Counted from the first letter of the stretch, positions 15,435-23,343 are shown. The stretch is DNA of 60,744 nt from a virus (IMGVR_UViG_3300005337_000004:1-60744), one strand, 5' to 3'. Translations and numbers: made by a program. The notes: generated from the letters alone by a model not told the origin.

Positions 15435-15997
15435 GACGCGTTCTCCATCCCCGGCAGCGTTGCGGCCACCGTCTCCACGGGTTTGGCCTTCGCCGCCTTC
15501 TTCTGGTCGCGCTTGGCCGCGTCCTTGCCGATGTCGGAGAGCTTCATCAGGCCCTTCGCGATCTCGGTGTAGGTCATGGTCGGCTCGGGTTCGTTCCGGA
15601 GCTTCACCGCGGCCTGCGCCTGCTTCTCCAGGCTGAACGCCTGATTCGTCGCGGCCATGCTGATCCGCTGGTGGGCGAGGATCGCGGCCTGCTCGGCTTC
15701 GTGCATGCGATGCATGTGCGCGTTATCCTCGTCCAGGTGCGCCCGCATGGTAGCGATGAGGGCGCGCAGCCGGGACGCCTCATCGTCATCGCCACCGTCG
15801 GCTGGTGGCGTCCAGCCCGCGGCGATCAGCGAGCGGACAGCGTGCTCAGCGGCAGGGCGGTACTTGATCCGGCCCATGCCACGATCCAGGTCCAGGATCA
15901 TGGCCTCGGCGATGATGAACTCGGCGTCGAGCATTGGGTTGCCGCTGCGTTCGGCATGCGGGACCTCGATGGGCGGGCGGTGGGCGGCGTTGTTCAC
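15431..15997 (-). CDS. hypothetical coiled-coil protein, 188 aa
   Basis: GTG 15997 with GAGGG upstream. A helical N-terminal domain (AEFIIAEAMILDLDRGMG) is followed by a long coiled coil through HLDEDNAHMHRMHEAEQAAI and a Lys-rich tail (AAKRDQKKAAKAKPVE). Role unknown. Confidence 0.7.
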   Translation of the reverse strand: MNNAAHRPPIEVPHAERSGNPMLDAEFIIAEAMILDLDRGMGRIKYRPAAEHAVRSLIAAGWTPPADGGDDDEASRLRALIATMRAHLDEDNAHMHRMHEAEQAAILAHQRISMAATNQAFSLEKQAQAAVKLRNEPEPTMTYTEIAKGLMKLSDIGKDAAKRDQKKAAKAKPVETVAATLPGMENAS

Positions 15998-15998
15998 G

Positions 15999-16412
15999 TC
16001 AGCCCTCCGGCTTCGTAGCAACACGCCAGCCGACCGGCTCCATCGGCCCGTACTCGCCGGGCAGACCTTCGGGATCCCAAGGCATGGGGTCGGTGTAGAG
16101 CATCCGCATCATCCCGTCCGCGCACAGTACCCACACGTCGCCCTCACTGTCCCGCCAGCCGTCACCGGGGACACCCGGGTAGCCGGCGACGCGGGCGCGC
16201 AGCTTGTACAGCACCTCGTCGATCCCGGAGGCGAGCGCGCGGTGGAACGCGGCGGACTCCTCGTGGCCGATCCGTCGCTTGAGGTTGGGCTCCCGCTCGG
16301 CAGCAGAGTCTTGCTGTGCGGCGATGTGCACTGCGTCGGCATGGATCTGCTGCAGCTTCTCGATCAGGTGCTCGGCCGCCTGTTCGGCAGCGGTGGGCTT
16401 GGTGTCGGCCAT
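15999..16412 (-). CDS. hypothetical protein, 137 aa
   Basis: ATG 16412 with GGAG upstream; a long upstream extension of the frame overlaps the methyltransferase-like gene and is rejected. An N-terminal helical bundle (AAEHLIEKLQQIHADAVHIA) is followed by a beta-rich C-terminus (GDVWVLCADGMMRMLYTDP). Family unknown. Confidence 0.68.
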   Translation of the reverse strand: MADTKPTAAEQAAEHLIEKLQQIHADAVHIAAQQDSAAEREPNLKRRIGHEESAAFHRALASGIDEVLYKLRARVAGYPGVPGDGWRDSEGDVWVLCADGMMRMLYTDPMPWDPEGLPGEYGPMEPVGWRVATKPEG

Positions 16413-16494
16413 CGCGGTTCTCCGTGTTCTGTCGGTTAGGGCTGGTCGCCTGCGGCAGCCGCCGGGCACGAGGTCCGGTTGCCGCCGGGGGCGG

Positions 16495-17703
16495 TCAAGC
16501 AATGATCTGGGGTCTAAATTGAGCCACTCCGAACACTTCCGGGAACGCCAGCGGCCAGTGCAGCGGTTTGCGCGGTGGGCGGCCTGCGGGCAGGTCGGTG
16601 TCGAGGAGTTCCCGGGCCCGGAGCCGCGCTGCTTCGATCGCGCCGGGATCGCCGACCGCCACCCGCACAGCAAGCGGCTCGATTTCGGCAGCCATCCTGC
16701 GATGCGCCGTCGCACTCTTCCCTGCCGTTGCCAACACAGCCCCGCACAGGAGATCAGCAAGCAACCACAGCATGTCGAGGCCGCCGGTCGCGGCCACGGC
16801 GTTAACATCAATGACGGGACGCCCGTGAACGGACCTGCCGTGCTGGGCGTCAAGATCCCAGTACTGCAGCTGGTCAATACCGGCAATGCCAAGCAGCGAG
16901 TCGCCGTGCCGGAACCGGCGGTGGATCTCCGCGTCCACGTCGACCAGCGGCACCATCAGGGCCAGCGCGATGCGGCACAGCTCCAGTGACGCCAGATCGA
17001 TATCGGCGCCGTACAGGCAGGAGGTGATGACGGCCTCGCGCACCGCATGCTCCCGTTCCAGATCAGTACCGCTGTCGGCCGGCAGTTGTTCCAGGATGCG
17101 GGCCGTCAGGTACCGGACCGCCGCGATCGGAAAGGGTCCAGCGCCGACAGAGATGTCGGCGACCGACTTGGACAGGATCTGCCTGGGCGCCAGCAGCCTC
17201 CACTTGGATTGGTCGGCGGTCACCAGCGGGCCCGGATCGTAGACGACAGCCTCCAGGGTGTTGTCGGTTACCTCCTCGGCGAGTTCGCGGGGCGTCCAGT
17301 GGGCACCGCGGGCCTTGATGTCGCCGGGCTGCGGCGCCGGGTCAATGGCGAGCGCGCCGGGTTCACAGCCGAAACCGTCGGGGTGGTCGCACAGGTGCAG
17401 GCCGGCGAATTCGACGCCGAGGGGGCGGATCGCGAGGATGGCCAGGCCGCGGGTAACCGCGCTGGTGACCTCGTCCGGGTGAGGTTCAACACCGACGCCG
17501 CGGTACAGGGGTTTGCCGGCGCATCTGCGCTGCTGCGCGAGGTGCTTCTCGTTCCACCACATCATGATCCCGGCCTGGCTGATCAGGTCGGCGCAGCGTT
17601 CGGCCTCGGCAATGATGTGTGCGGCACCCCAGCCGCGGACGGTTTTGATTTCGTCGGGAACGGCGGCGAGTGCGGATTCCAGCGGAGTCGCGGCGGCAAT
17701 CAT
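16495..17703 (-). CDS. truncated N6-adenine DNA methyltransferase-like protein (Eco57I/PglX type)
   Basis: 402 aa. GAHWTPRELAEEVTDNTLE matches the YTP-type block before motif I of large type IIG/PglX methylases. ILSKSVADISVGAGPFPI stands where motif I (DPAxGSGxFL) should be. LYGADIDLASLELCRIALAL, GDSLLGI and HWPLAFPEVF match the following blocks. In intact enzymes NPPY/F comes shortly after FPEVF; here the protein stops 11 residues later, and no frame downstream encodes it. Catalysis is therefore unlikely. It may be a decayed or repurposed fragment. ATGA overlap with the sigma-like gene. Confidence 0.62.
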   Translation of the reverse strand: MIAAATPLESALAAVPDEIKTVRGWGAAHIIAEAERCADLISQAGIMMWWNEKHLAQQRRCAGKPLYRGVGVEPHPDEVTSAVTRGLAILAIRPLGVEFAGLHLCDHPDGFGCEPGALAIDPAPQPGDIKARGAHWTPRELAEEVTDNTLEAVVYDPGPLVTADQSKWRLLAPRQILSKSVADISVGAGPFPIAAVRYLTARILEQLPADSGTDLEREHAVREAVITSCLYGADIDLASLELCRIALALMVPLVDVDAEIHRRFRHGDSLLGIAGIDQLQYWDLDAQHGRSVHGRPVIDVNAVAATGGLDMLWLLADLLCGAVLATAGKSATAHRRMAAEIEPLAVRVAVGDPGAIEAARLRARELLDTDLPAGRPPRKPLHWPLAFPEVFGVAQFRPQIIA

Positions 17704-18554
17704 GGCGCGTACCCCGAATCGCCGACCACCTGGCCGCAGCGCCGATCTGGTGCCGGGCTGCGCGTACCACGCAGCAGCGCCGAGAGCGTCGATACCGGCA
17801 CCCCCGCATCGGCAGCGACGGCGCTGAGCGTTTCGCCGGCGGTGTACCGCGCGCGCAGCACCTCGACCTCGGACGCGGTAAGACGCGCCTTGCCTGCGCT
17901 GTCGACTGAGCTTCGCTGCCGGGTGTCCTTCCGCCACGGCCTCTTAGGTGCCGTTTCGCCCTGATGCCACGCTTTGTAGAACCGGCTCCGCGCCTGAACG
18001 ATGAGGCTGCAAAACGTCATGTAGGTCGAGCCGATCGATGTCGCCGCGTTGGTGTAGTCCTCATAGACGGCCAGCGCGGTCAGCGCCTCACGCTGACGCT
18101 TGGTCAGGAGCGGCAGGACCTGGTAGAGGGCGGTGCGCTCAACGACACGGTTTTCCGGCGACGGGCTGGGGCAGGTCGTCCAGTACCGCTCGTAACCGGG
18201 GGCGCTGCGACCAATATGGAGCTGGTCGCGGCCGAGGTGCCGCATCTCGGCTTTGACGTGACTGTCGGCGGCAAAAATTCCGGTGGTGAGCAGCGACCGG
18301 CGGCTCGGTGCTGTTTCCGCAACGAGGAGATCTTCGGCGATGGCGTGCCAGATTGCGGCGTAGCGTTCGTCGGTATCGCCGCCGTTCCAGCGGTCCATGC
18401 GCAGCGCCTGCCGGGCGATGGCGTCGATGTCGGCAAGGGTGTAGCCGTGCATCGGGTCGGCGGGCGCGGCCGGCGGTGCGGGCGGCTCGCCCTGGGGTGC
18501 CGGTGTGATTTTCCAGCCGCGCACCTGGGCGGCGGACGGCATGCTTTTGCGCAT
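17700..18554 (-). CDS. sigma-factor-like / double-HTH regulator
   Basis: 284 aa. ATG 18554 with GAGGA. Residues about 45-110 are helical like a region-2 fold. LLTKRQREALTALAVYEDYT...SLIVQARSRF is a region-4-like HTH. A second HTH, LTASEVEVLRARYTAGETLS..AADAGVPVSTLSALLRG, lies near the C-terminus. Similar sigma-like proteins are common in actinophages and could direct RNA polymerase to phage promoters. Sigma activity is inferred from layout. Confidence 0.62.
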   Translation of the reverse strand: MRKSMPSAAQVRGWKITPAPQGEPPAPPAAPADPMHGYTLADIDAIARQALRMDRWNGGDTDERYAAIWHAIAEDLLVAETAPSRRSLLTTGIFAADSHVKAEMRHLGRDQLHIGRSAPGYERYWTTCPSPSPENRVVERTALYQVLPLLTKRQREALTALAVYEDYTNAATSIGSTYMTFCSLIVQARSRFYKAWHQGETAPKRPWRKDTRQRSSVDSAGKARLTASEVEVLRARYTAGETLSAVAADAGVPVSTLSALLRGTRSPAPDRRCGQVVGDSGYAP

Positions 18555-18615
18555 TTCAGTCCTCACCGAAGTCGGTGTACATCTCAGCCTTTATGATCCG
18601 TCGGCCGGTTCGGCA

Positions 18616-19053
18616 TCAGCGCCCGTTCAGGTAGGACTGTGCGTGGTTCAGCTCCCAGCCGCGCACGTCCCCGTCGGAGATGTCCTGGCGGATGTGGTGG
18701 GCTGCCGGGATGCGGCGGTTGCAGTCGGCCTCGATCTCGGTGGCGGCCTCGGGGTGAGCGGCGGTGAACGCAGCCCAGTTGGCGGCCCGCAACACCTCAC
18801 GCTCGGCCTGCCACACCAGGCGGGCGGCCTCGGCAGCCGTCAGCGTCCAGCCGGTCAGCACCTTCACGCAGCCGCGACCGACAGTCATATCCTCACCGGC
18901 CGGGTTGGTCACGGTGTAGCAGTGCTTGAGGGTGCGTGCGCAGTGGTCGCAGATGCCGCCGTCGGCGGTCTTGCCGGTGATGCGCCAGTCGGTGGTGCCG
19001 AGGCGGGGGTAGGCGATGTCCGGGGCGGTCGTGATGGTGGTCTGGGTGGTCAT
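18616..19053 (-). CDS. hypothetical zinc-finger-like protein, 145 aa
   Basis: ATG 19053 with GAGGGAG upstream. GGICDHCARTLKHCYTV, then VGRGCVKVLTG, gives a four-Cys metal site, followed by a helical DNA-binding-like end. First gene behind the leftward promoter of the TGTGTACACA control region. Role unknown; its family recurs in Streptomyces phages. Confidence 0.72.
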   Translation of the reverse strand: MTTQTTITTAPDIAYPRLGTTDWRITGKTADGGICDHCARTLKHCYTVTNPAGEDMTVGRGCVKVLTGWTLTAAEAARLVWQAEREVLRAANWAAFTAAHPEAATEIEADCNRRIPAAHHIRQDISDGDVRGWELNHAQSYLNGR

Positions 19054-19075
19054 CGTCGTCTCCCTCAACGCAACG

Positions 19076-19200
19076 TTTCTGTGTACACAAAAACTACGCC
19101 TCAGCGCTCGCCGGCGCAAGAGGTTCGGCGCTATTCTTGTGTACACAGAAACCGGCGACACGGAAGGTTCATGATCGTGGGAGTGTGGACACAGAAACCC
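19076..19200. promoter_or_regulatory. divergent operator region with three TGTGKACACA boxes
   Basis: Two 18-bp boxes at 19076-19093 (inverted) and 19134-19151 match TTYTTGTGTACACAGAAA with one difference between them; their cores are perfect TGTGTACACA palindromes. A third, TGTGGACACAGAAACC, begins at 19184 in the same orientation as the second. They lie between the leftward gene starting at 19053 and the rightward gene at 19222, so a dimeric repressor probably controls both directions. Confidence 0.78.
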
Positions 19201-19221
19201 GGCTCCGATAGAAGTGAGCCC

Positions 19222-19446
19222 ATGGGGCGACCTGCAACTGGCAAGACACCGATCCAGCATGTCCGCGCGCCGAAAGAAGAGTGGGACATCTACAAGGGCG
19301 CGGCCGGCTTGGTAGGTAGCGACGCCTCGAAGATCACACGCGAGTTCGTCCGCTGGTTTACCCGGCAGCCCGGCGCGAAACTCCCGCAACGACCAACCGT
19401 CGAACAGATCGCCGAGGTCGTTGGCAAGCGGGAGTCCGAACAGTGA
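19222..19446 (+). CDS. small candidate DNA-binding repressor, 74 aa
   Basis: ATG 19222 preceded by GAAGTGAG. MGRPATGKTPIQHVRAPKEE followed by a helix-turn-helix-like pair (WDIYKGAAGL...ITREFVRWFTRQ) resembles small RHH/MetJ-Arc-like plasmid regulators. It lies directly downstream of the TGTGTACACA boxes and overlaps the GIY-YIG gene by 4 nt. It is the best local candidate for the protein that binds those boxes, by inference. Confidence 0.6.
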   Translation: MGRPATGKTPIQHVRAPKEEWDIYKGAAGLVGSDASKITREFVRWFTRQPGAKLPQRPTVEQIAEVVGKRESEQ

Positions 19447-20042
19447 CCGAGGTCGTTTACGTCATCGGCGCCTGCGGATCGCCACGCGCCAAGATAGGCC
19501 GGTCCAAGAGCGTCGGAACGCGCCTGGGCACTATCCAGCGCATGAGTCCGATCCCGCTGTCAATCCTCTGGCAAACAGATGGCGGATCCGAACTGGAGTC
19601 CGCCCTCCATCGCCGCTTCGATGCCCACCGCGTCCACGGCGAATGGTTCGATTTTGGCGACAGGGACCCGGCAGTCGAAGTCGCGGCGGCAGTCGATGGC
19701 ATCCGGGCAGAATTGACAGAAGCAGCCACAGCAGCCGAGGAGAGAGAACGTCGCAGGCGCGAACGGCGCCAACCGGCAAACTACGGCGAGGCACTGCGGT
19801 TCCTTGACGAGGCCACCGTAAGAGTTCTACGGCTCCGCACTGCACTGGCTGAAGCCGAGACGGAAGCAACCGAGGCGGTAGCCGCAGCCCTGAAGTCCTG
19901 CCTCGCCGCCGGCGCCAACCGCACCGAGGTTCAGAAGCACTCGCCGTTCAGCCCGCCGACCGTGCGCAAAATCGGCGAGGACGCTGGGATCGCGCCGGAC
20001 GAGCGATACGTGCGGTCCATCAAGGACAAGCCCGAGTCCTGA
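19443..20042 (+). CDS. GIY-YIG domain protein (T5orf172/Mug113 type)
   Basis: 199 aa. VVYVIGACGSPRAKIGRSKS at residues 4-23, LESALHRRFDAHRVHGEWFD near 58 and the intervening ILWQTDGG match the T5orf172/Mug113 GIY-YIG branch. A long coiled coil follows (about 85-150), then SPFSPPTVRKIGEDAGI, an HTH-like end. GTG coupled to the small regulator. Likely a nuclease or DNA-binding accessory. Confidence 0.8.
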   Translation: MTEVVYVIGACGSPRAKIGRSKSVGTRLGTIQRMSPIPLSILWQTDGGSELESALHRRFDAHRVHGEWFDFGDRDPAVEVAAAVDGIRAELTEAATAAEERERRRRERRQPANYGEALRFLDEATVRVLRLRTALAEAETEATEAVAAALKSCLAAGANRTEVQKHSPFSPPTVRKIGEDAGIAPDERYVRSIKDKPES

Positions 20043-20050
20043 CCCGCCAA

Positions 20051-20083
20051 CGCCCGGCCGCACTGTCGCAGCCGGGCGTTTTC
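20051..20083. terminator. rho-independent terminator
   Basis: CGCCCGGC / GCCGGGCG arms with a 12-nt loop, then TTTTCG, just after the GIY-YIG gene and before a convergent gene. Confidence 0.8.
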
Positions 20084-20103
20084 GTGCTTAGACGACGGCC
20101 GCC

Positions 20104-20430
20104 TCAGAACATCCCGCCGATCTCGTGGAACCCGGCCGCACACTCCCGCAGCCGCCCCGCCAAGCTCGCCACACCCTCGGGCCGCTCCTCGTCGTCGAGG
20201 TCCGCCATCCACTCGCCGATCAGCGTCTCGGCAACCTGCGCAGCCGACGCCAGCGCCATCGACAGATCCAACGCCAGGCAACCCGGATCCAGGGAGCGCA
20301 CGCCGGGCAGTCTCTCGGCCATGCGGCGGGTCAACTCTTGAACCACACGGCCGTCGGAATCCACGGTCTTGGCGCGGATGGCGTCGAACAGGTCGGCGTT
20401 CACCCAGGGCTCGAAATCGGTGTCGGTCAT
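20104..20430 (-). CDS. hypothetical helical protein, 108 aa
   Basis: ATGA overlap with the Panacea-domain gene, so the two are coupled. Helical and acidic, with FDAIRAKTVDSDGRVVQELT and a long helix near the C-terminus. As the immediate partner of a Panacea gene it could be the cognate toxin, but no toxin fold is recognised. Confidence 0.65.
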   Translation of the reverse strand: MTDTDFEPWVNADLFDAIRAKTVDSDGRVVQELTRRMAERLPGVRSLDPGCLALDLSMALASAAQVAETLIGEWMADLDDEERPEGVASLAGRLRECAAGFHEIGGMF

Positions 20431-20900
20431 GATGCTCCTTCAGTCACGTCGCACGCGGCAGCAACCAGCACCTCGAAGTGCTCAGCAATCTCGTCCGTTC
20501 GAAGCTGCTCGCTGCTACGCTCCAGCACGCCCACGCCGGCCCGCTCACGGGCCAGCAGCCATGGCGGTTCCCCGTGGGTCATCTGCGACAGGACATGCGC
20601 GCTAAGGCCACCCAGGCTCTCAAGGACGATGTCGACCGACTCCCGCTCGCCGTCGTCAAGCGCGCCCGGATCGCCGTCAATGTCGCCGTCGTTCAGTTCG
20701 AACCGGCCGCGGTGCTGCTGGTACAGCACTGGGGCGACCGGGCCGTTCGCCCACGCCTCAAAAGGCTCGTCAAACAGCGGCCGGTCCTCCCACGCCAGGT
20801 GGTAGCCGTTTGCGTAGTAGCAAAGCCTGTGAAGTTTCATCGCGGTCATCGGGCCAGCCTGTTTCAGCACGTGCGCGGCAACGTCGGCTATCCGGGTCAT
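20427..20900 (-). CDS. Panacea / SocA-like (DUF4065) domain protein
   Basis: 157 aa. MTAMKLHRLCYYANGYHLAW...EPFEAWANGPVAPVLYQQHRG is the diagnostic core of the Panacea (SocA/GepA, DUF4065) family. In toxin-antitoxin operons this domain neutralises varied toxins; in phages it occurs as GepA-like proteins. ATG 20900 makes an ATGA overlap with the replication-associated gene upstream. Confidence 0.88.
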   Translation of the reverse strand: MTRIADVAAHVLKQAGPMTAMKLHRLCYYANGYHLAWEDRPLFDEPFEAWANGPVAPVLYQQHRGRFELNDGDIDGDPGALDDGERESVDIVLESLGGLSAHVLSQMTHGEPPWLLARERAGVGVLERSSEQLRTDEIAEHFEVLVAAACDVTEGAS

Positions 20901-21406
20901 GACGGGTCCGCATCCGGATCGTGAACCGGGCACCCAACAGTCAGCACGCCGTCGCGCACAAGCTTGTCGTCCGGCTGGTAGGTGTGCGGACACTCGCACG
21001 CCGGCCGCGGCGGCGCGTCAGCGAACGGAAGCCCCTTCTCCCACGAGGCCTCTATCAGCCACCGTCCGGGGTGCCGGATGAACTTCTGTTCCCGGCCCGT
21101 GTCCTTGCAGAAGTCCCGGAACTCCTCGGCCGCGGCAAGGATCGCCGCCGGGTCGGCGCCGTCGCTGATTTGCTTGGCGTAACGGGTTCGGGCGTGTGCC
21201 TTGCTGACCTTGCGCGGGTAGACGCGCCAGAACTCTTCGAAGGTGCCGACGAGCGGGTCCGGCAGTACCGGGGTCACGCGCCGTTGTCTCGGAACCGGTT
21301 CCAACGACGGTTCGGGATTCGCGGGCTGATCGCAAGGTTCCGGCACCGCGTTCAGTTCGAGCTGCGAAGTTGGCGGCTGTACGTAAAACAGCAGGTCGTC
21401 GGACAT
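20897..21406 (-). CDS. replication-associated phage protein, 169 aa
   Basis: Pro-rich N-terminus, then FEEFWRVYPRKVSKAHARTR...FCKDTGREQKFIRHPGRWLI, a block seen at the C-termini of phage replisome organisers. A Cys/His tail (CECPHTYQ...CPVH) follows. It lies 12 nt downstream of the initiator gene and may cooperate with it at the origin or load helicase. The specific role is inferred. Confidence 0.68.
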   Translation of the reverse strand: MSDDLLFYVQPPTSQLELNAVPEPCDQPANPEPSLEPVPRQRRVTPVLPDPLVGTFEEFWRVYPRKVSKAHARTRYAKQISDGADPAAILAAAEEFRDFCKDTGREQKFIRHPGRWLIEASWEKGLPFADAPPRPACECPHTYQPDDKLVRDGVLTVGCPVHDPDADPS

Positions 21407-21418
21407 GGTTCCTCCTGA

Positions 21419-22453
21419 CTAGAACGTGCCTTCGTAGGCATCAGGATCGGTGGGGTTCTGCCAGCCCACGTGCCCGCCCTTCGGCGGGCGGTAGGCGTCG
21501 GCATCGGGGTTCTCATACGTGCGGTGCCCGGTTGCTTTGACAAGCGGCGGCTTGATGACGAACTCCTTTTGAAGCCGATACCGCCACACGAGAAAGCGGC
21601 TGTCGGCCCCGTCCAGGCCGGCTTCGCACTTGGCTGCGAGTGCATCGTGAGTCCAACCCTCAACAAGCCACCGGGCGACGTCGTTGGCGAGCATGGCCCG
21701 TTCCAGGGGGCTGGGCTGCCGGTCGTGCGGGAGCTTGTCAACGAAGATCCGTGCCTGCTTCATCGTTTCGTCGTCGGCGACGAAGTCGACGACCTTCCCG
21801 GCCGGTGCATGGCGGGTCGGGATGTTTTCCCCGCCCTCCCCCCCCTCCTGCACCACCACCCCCTCCTCCGACGCGGGGAACCATTCGGGAGGTCCAGCGG
21901 CGGCGGGTGGGGGTGGTCGATCTAGAGGGGAGTTCTTACCTGAGGGGATAAGAGGGGTGGGGGTTAGCTCCTGGCTAACCCGTTCTGTAGCTGTGGGATA
22001 ACCCAAACGGCTGCTTGGGTTATCTGGGGGATAACCCATCCCCGTTGAATGGGTTAGCTGAGGGCTAACGCATTCGACCTCAGGTTGGGTTACCTCCTGG
22101 CTAACGCGCTCGGGGCGCGTGCACTGACCCCACAGCCCGTCGTGCGGGGCGTCCGGACACAAGACGGGGATGCGGTAGATGGCGTGCTGACCCGGGCGGC
22201 CGGCCATCTGTCGCCCCTTATGAACGGCGTACTCCAAAACGTTCTTGCGCTTGAGTGCGTCCAGGGCTACGCGCCAACTGTCCGCCTTCTTGCCGACTCG
22301 ACGCAGGATGTAGTCGGCGTGGACGGACTTGAAGGTCTCGCGGGTGACGTCGTTGGCGTTCTCCGCTAGGACGATCAGATCGTCGCGCTCGCCCTTGGTC
22401 AGCCCTGCGTCCTGCCAGTGGTTCATGACCTCGACGATTAGCTTGACGCCCAT
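21419..22453 (-). CDS. phage-type replication initiator with internal iteron-bearing linker
   Basis: 344 aa. The N-terminal 95 residues form a winged-helix-like domain (VTRETFKSVHADYILRRVGK..SWRVALDALKRKNVLEYAV). The middle is a low-complexity linker in which RVSQEVT, GYP and RVSQELT recur. A helical C-terminal domain (ERAMLANDVARWLVEGWTHD) follows. The DNA encoding the linker carries five GGGTTANC-N5-GNTAACSC inverted repeats. An initiator whose gene contains its own binding sites is the lambda O arrangement. ATG coupled to an 18-aa leader peptide. Confidence 0.75.
   Translation of the reverse strand: MGVKLIVEVMNHWQDAGLTKGERDDLIVLAENANDVTRETFKSVHADYILRRVGKKADSWRVALDALKRKNVLEYAVHKGRQMAGRPGQHAIYRIPVLCPDAPHDGLWGQCTRPERVSQEVTQPEVECVSPQLTHSTGMGYPPDNPSSRLGYPTATERVSQELTPTPLIPSGKNSPLDRPPPPAAAGPPEWFPASEEGVVVQEGGEGGENIPTRHAPAGKVVDFVADDETMKQARIFVDKLPHDRQPSPLERAMLANDVARWLVEGWTHDALAAKCEAGLDGADSRFLVWRYRLQKEFVIKPPLVKATGHRTYENPDADAYRPPKGGHVGWQNPTDPDAYEGTF
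21961..22107. repeat. five 21-bp palindromic iterons inside an initiator gene, candidate origin
   Basis: Units GGGTTAGC-N5-GCTAACCC at 21961-21981, GGGTTATC-N5-GATAACCC at 22017-22037, GGGTTAGC-N5-GCTAACGC at 22051-22071 and GGGTTACC-N5-GCTAACGC at 22087-22107. A degenerate fifth at 21984-22004 keeps only the right arm. Steps are 23, 33, 34 and 36 bp. Beside them, 21834-21870 is a run of C blocks (G-rich on the minus strand). Confidence 0.72.
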
Positions 22454-22509
22454 TAGCGAACCACCGCCCCGCAGGCGATAGATGATGCTATGGTGGTCTT
22501 GAACTCCAT
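22453..22509 (-). CDS. 18-aa leader peptide before the initiator gene
   Basis: ATG 22509 with AGGAG 7 nt upstream encodes MEFKTTIASSIACGAVVR, ending in TAATG that shares its A with the initiator ATG. The good ribosome site belongs to this peptide and the initiator has none of its own, so its translation probably depends on this leader. Confidence 0.65.
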   Translation of the reverse strand: MEFKTTIASSIACGAVVR

Positions 22510-22857
22510 ATGTGCGCTCCTGCTTTCGAGATGGCGGGTCGTACTTTCGGCGAGGGTGGTGCCTCGTCGTCCTGATACCGGCCCTTCGTGGCCGGTATCG
22601 GTGTTTCTGTACGAAAATCTTACCGTGATCAGGGTGCTGCTGGGCCCCAAAACACCGACTCTGACCTGCTCCGGAGCACCTTTACGATCACTTTGCCAAG
22701 CGGTATGGACCACCACCCACTCAGGGTGATGAGTCCAGCGCAAACCAGCCCGATCAACACCGCCCACGGCTACCGTGTAACCAGCCCCGACCTGCGGTTT
22801 CCGCAACACCCAGACACCGCACGCGGGCATCATCGGGTTTTGATCCAGGAGGTACGG
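22510..22857. promoter_or_regulatory. 348-bp gene-free divergent control region with hairpin
   Basis: Holds a perfect 10-bp hairpin GATACCGGCC / GGCCGGTATC (22574-22599). Transcribed leftward, this sits in the 5' leader of the initiator unit. An AT-rich patch TGTACGAAAATCTTACC at 22609-22625 is a likely leftward promoter zone. The rightward lipoprotein gene starts at 22858 with AGGAGG. No open frame with a start site is seen inside. Confidence 0.5.
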
Positions 22858-23247
22858 ATGCGTCGCATGCCCATTGCGTCTGCCGCAGTTGTTCTGGTGC
22901 TCGCCGTGTGTGCGAGCTCCCGTAGCGATGTGGCTGTTCAGTTCACGGGCCCCGAGCCGGCCAGCAACTCCACGGCCCAGCCGCCCGTGTGCACCCTGGC
23001 CCCGACAGGCGACGTGATTGTGCGCGTGGTCGTGCCGGGTCTGCCGGCGTTCGCGATGCGCATGGGCGGTATCGATCAGGTCCGCTGCGCGACGATGTTC
23101 GATGTGATTGCCAGGACCACCACGTCCGCGCCGGGTTACTGCACGACCGTTGCTTGGTTGCAGGACAACGCCGGCTGCGACTTCGGCTTCGTACCCGCAC
23201 CGCCGCCGCGGGACGTGCAGGTGTCCGCTGGTGGCGGCTGCGGCTGA
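22858..23247 (+). CDS. small exported protein, paralogue of the 23932 lipoprotein
   Basis: 129 aa. ATG with AGGAGG at ideal spacing. The N-terminus is a signal peptide (MRRMPIASAAVVLVLAVCAS); the C follows V, so the lipobox is imperfect and lipidation is uncertain. The mature part shares CTLAP.GDVI, P..A..MGG.DQ.RC and GYCTTVAW with the 23932 protein, so they are paralogues. Acts outside the membrane. Confidence 0.78.
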   Translation: MRRMPIASAAVVLVLAVCASSRSDVAVQFTGPEPASNSTAQPPVCTLAPTGDVIVRVVVPGLPAFAMRMGGIDQVRCATMFDVIARTTTSAPGYCTTVAWLQDNAGCDFGFVPAPPPRDVQVSAGGGCG

Positions 23248-23343
23248 TGAGCGGATCAGCAACGATCCGGACACGGGCCGTAGCATCAGGGCGTCGGGCC
23301 CGTAGCGTGGCCGGGTCTGTCGTCGATCCCTGGGGGGATTCAC

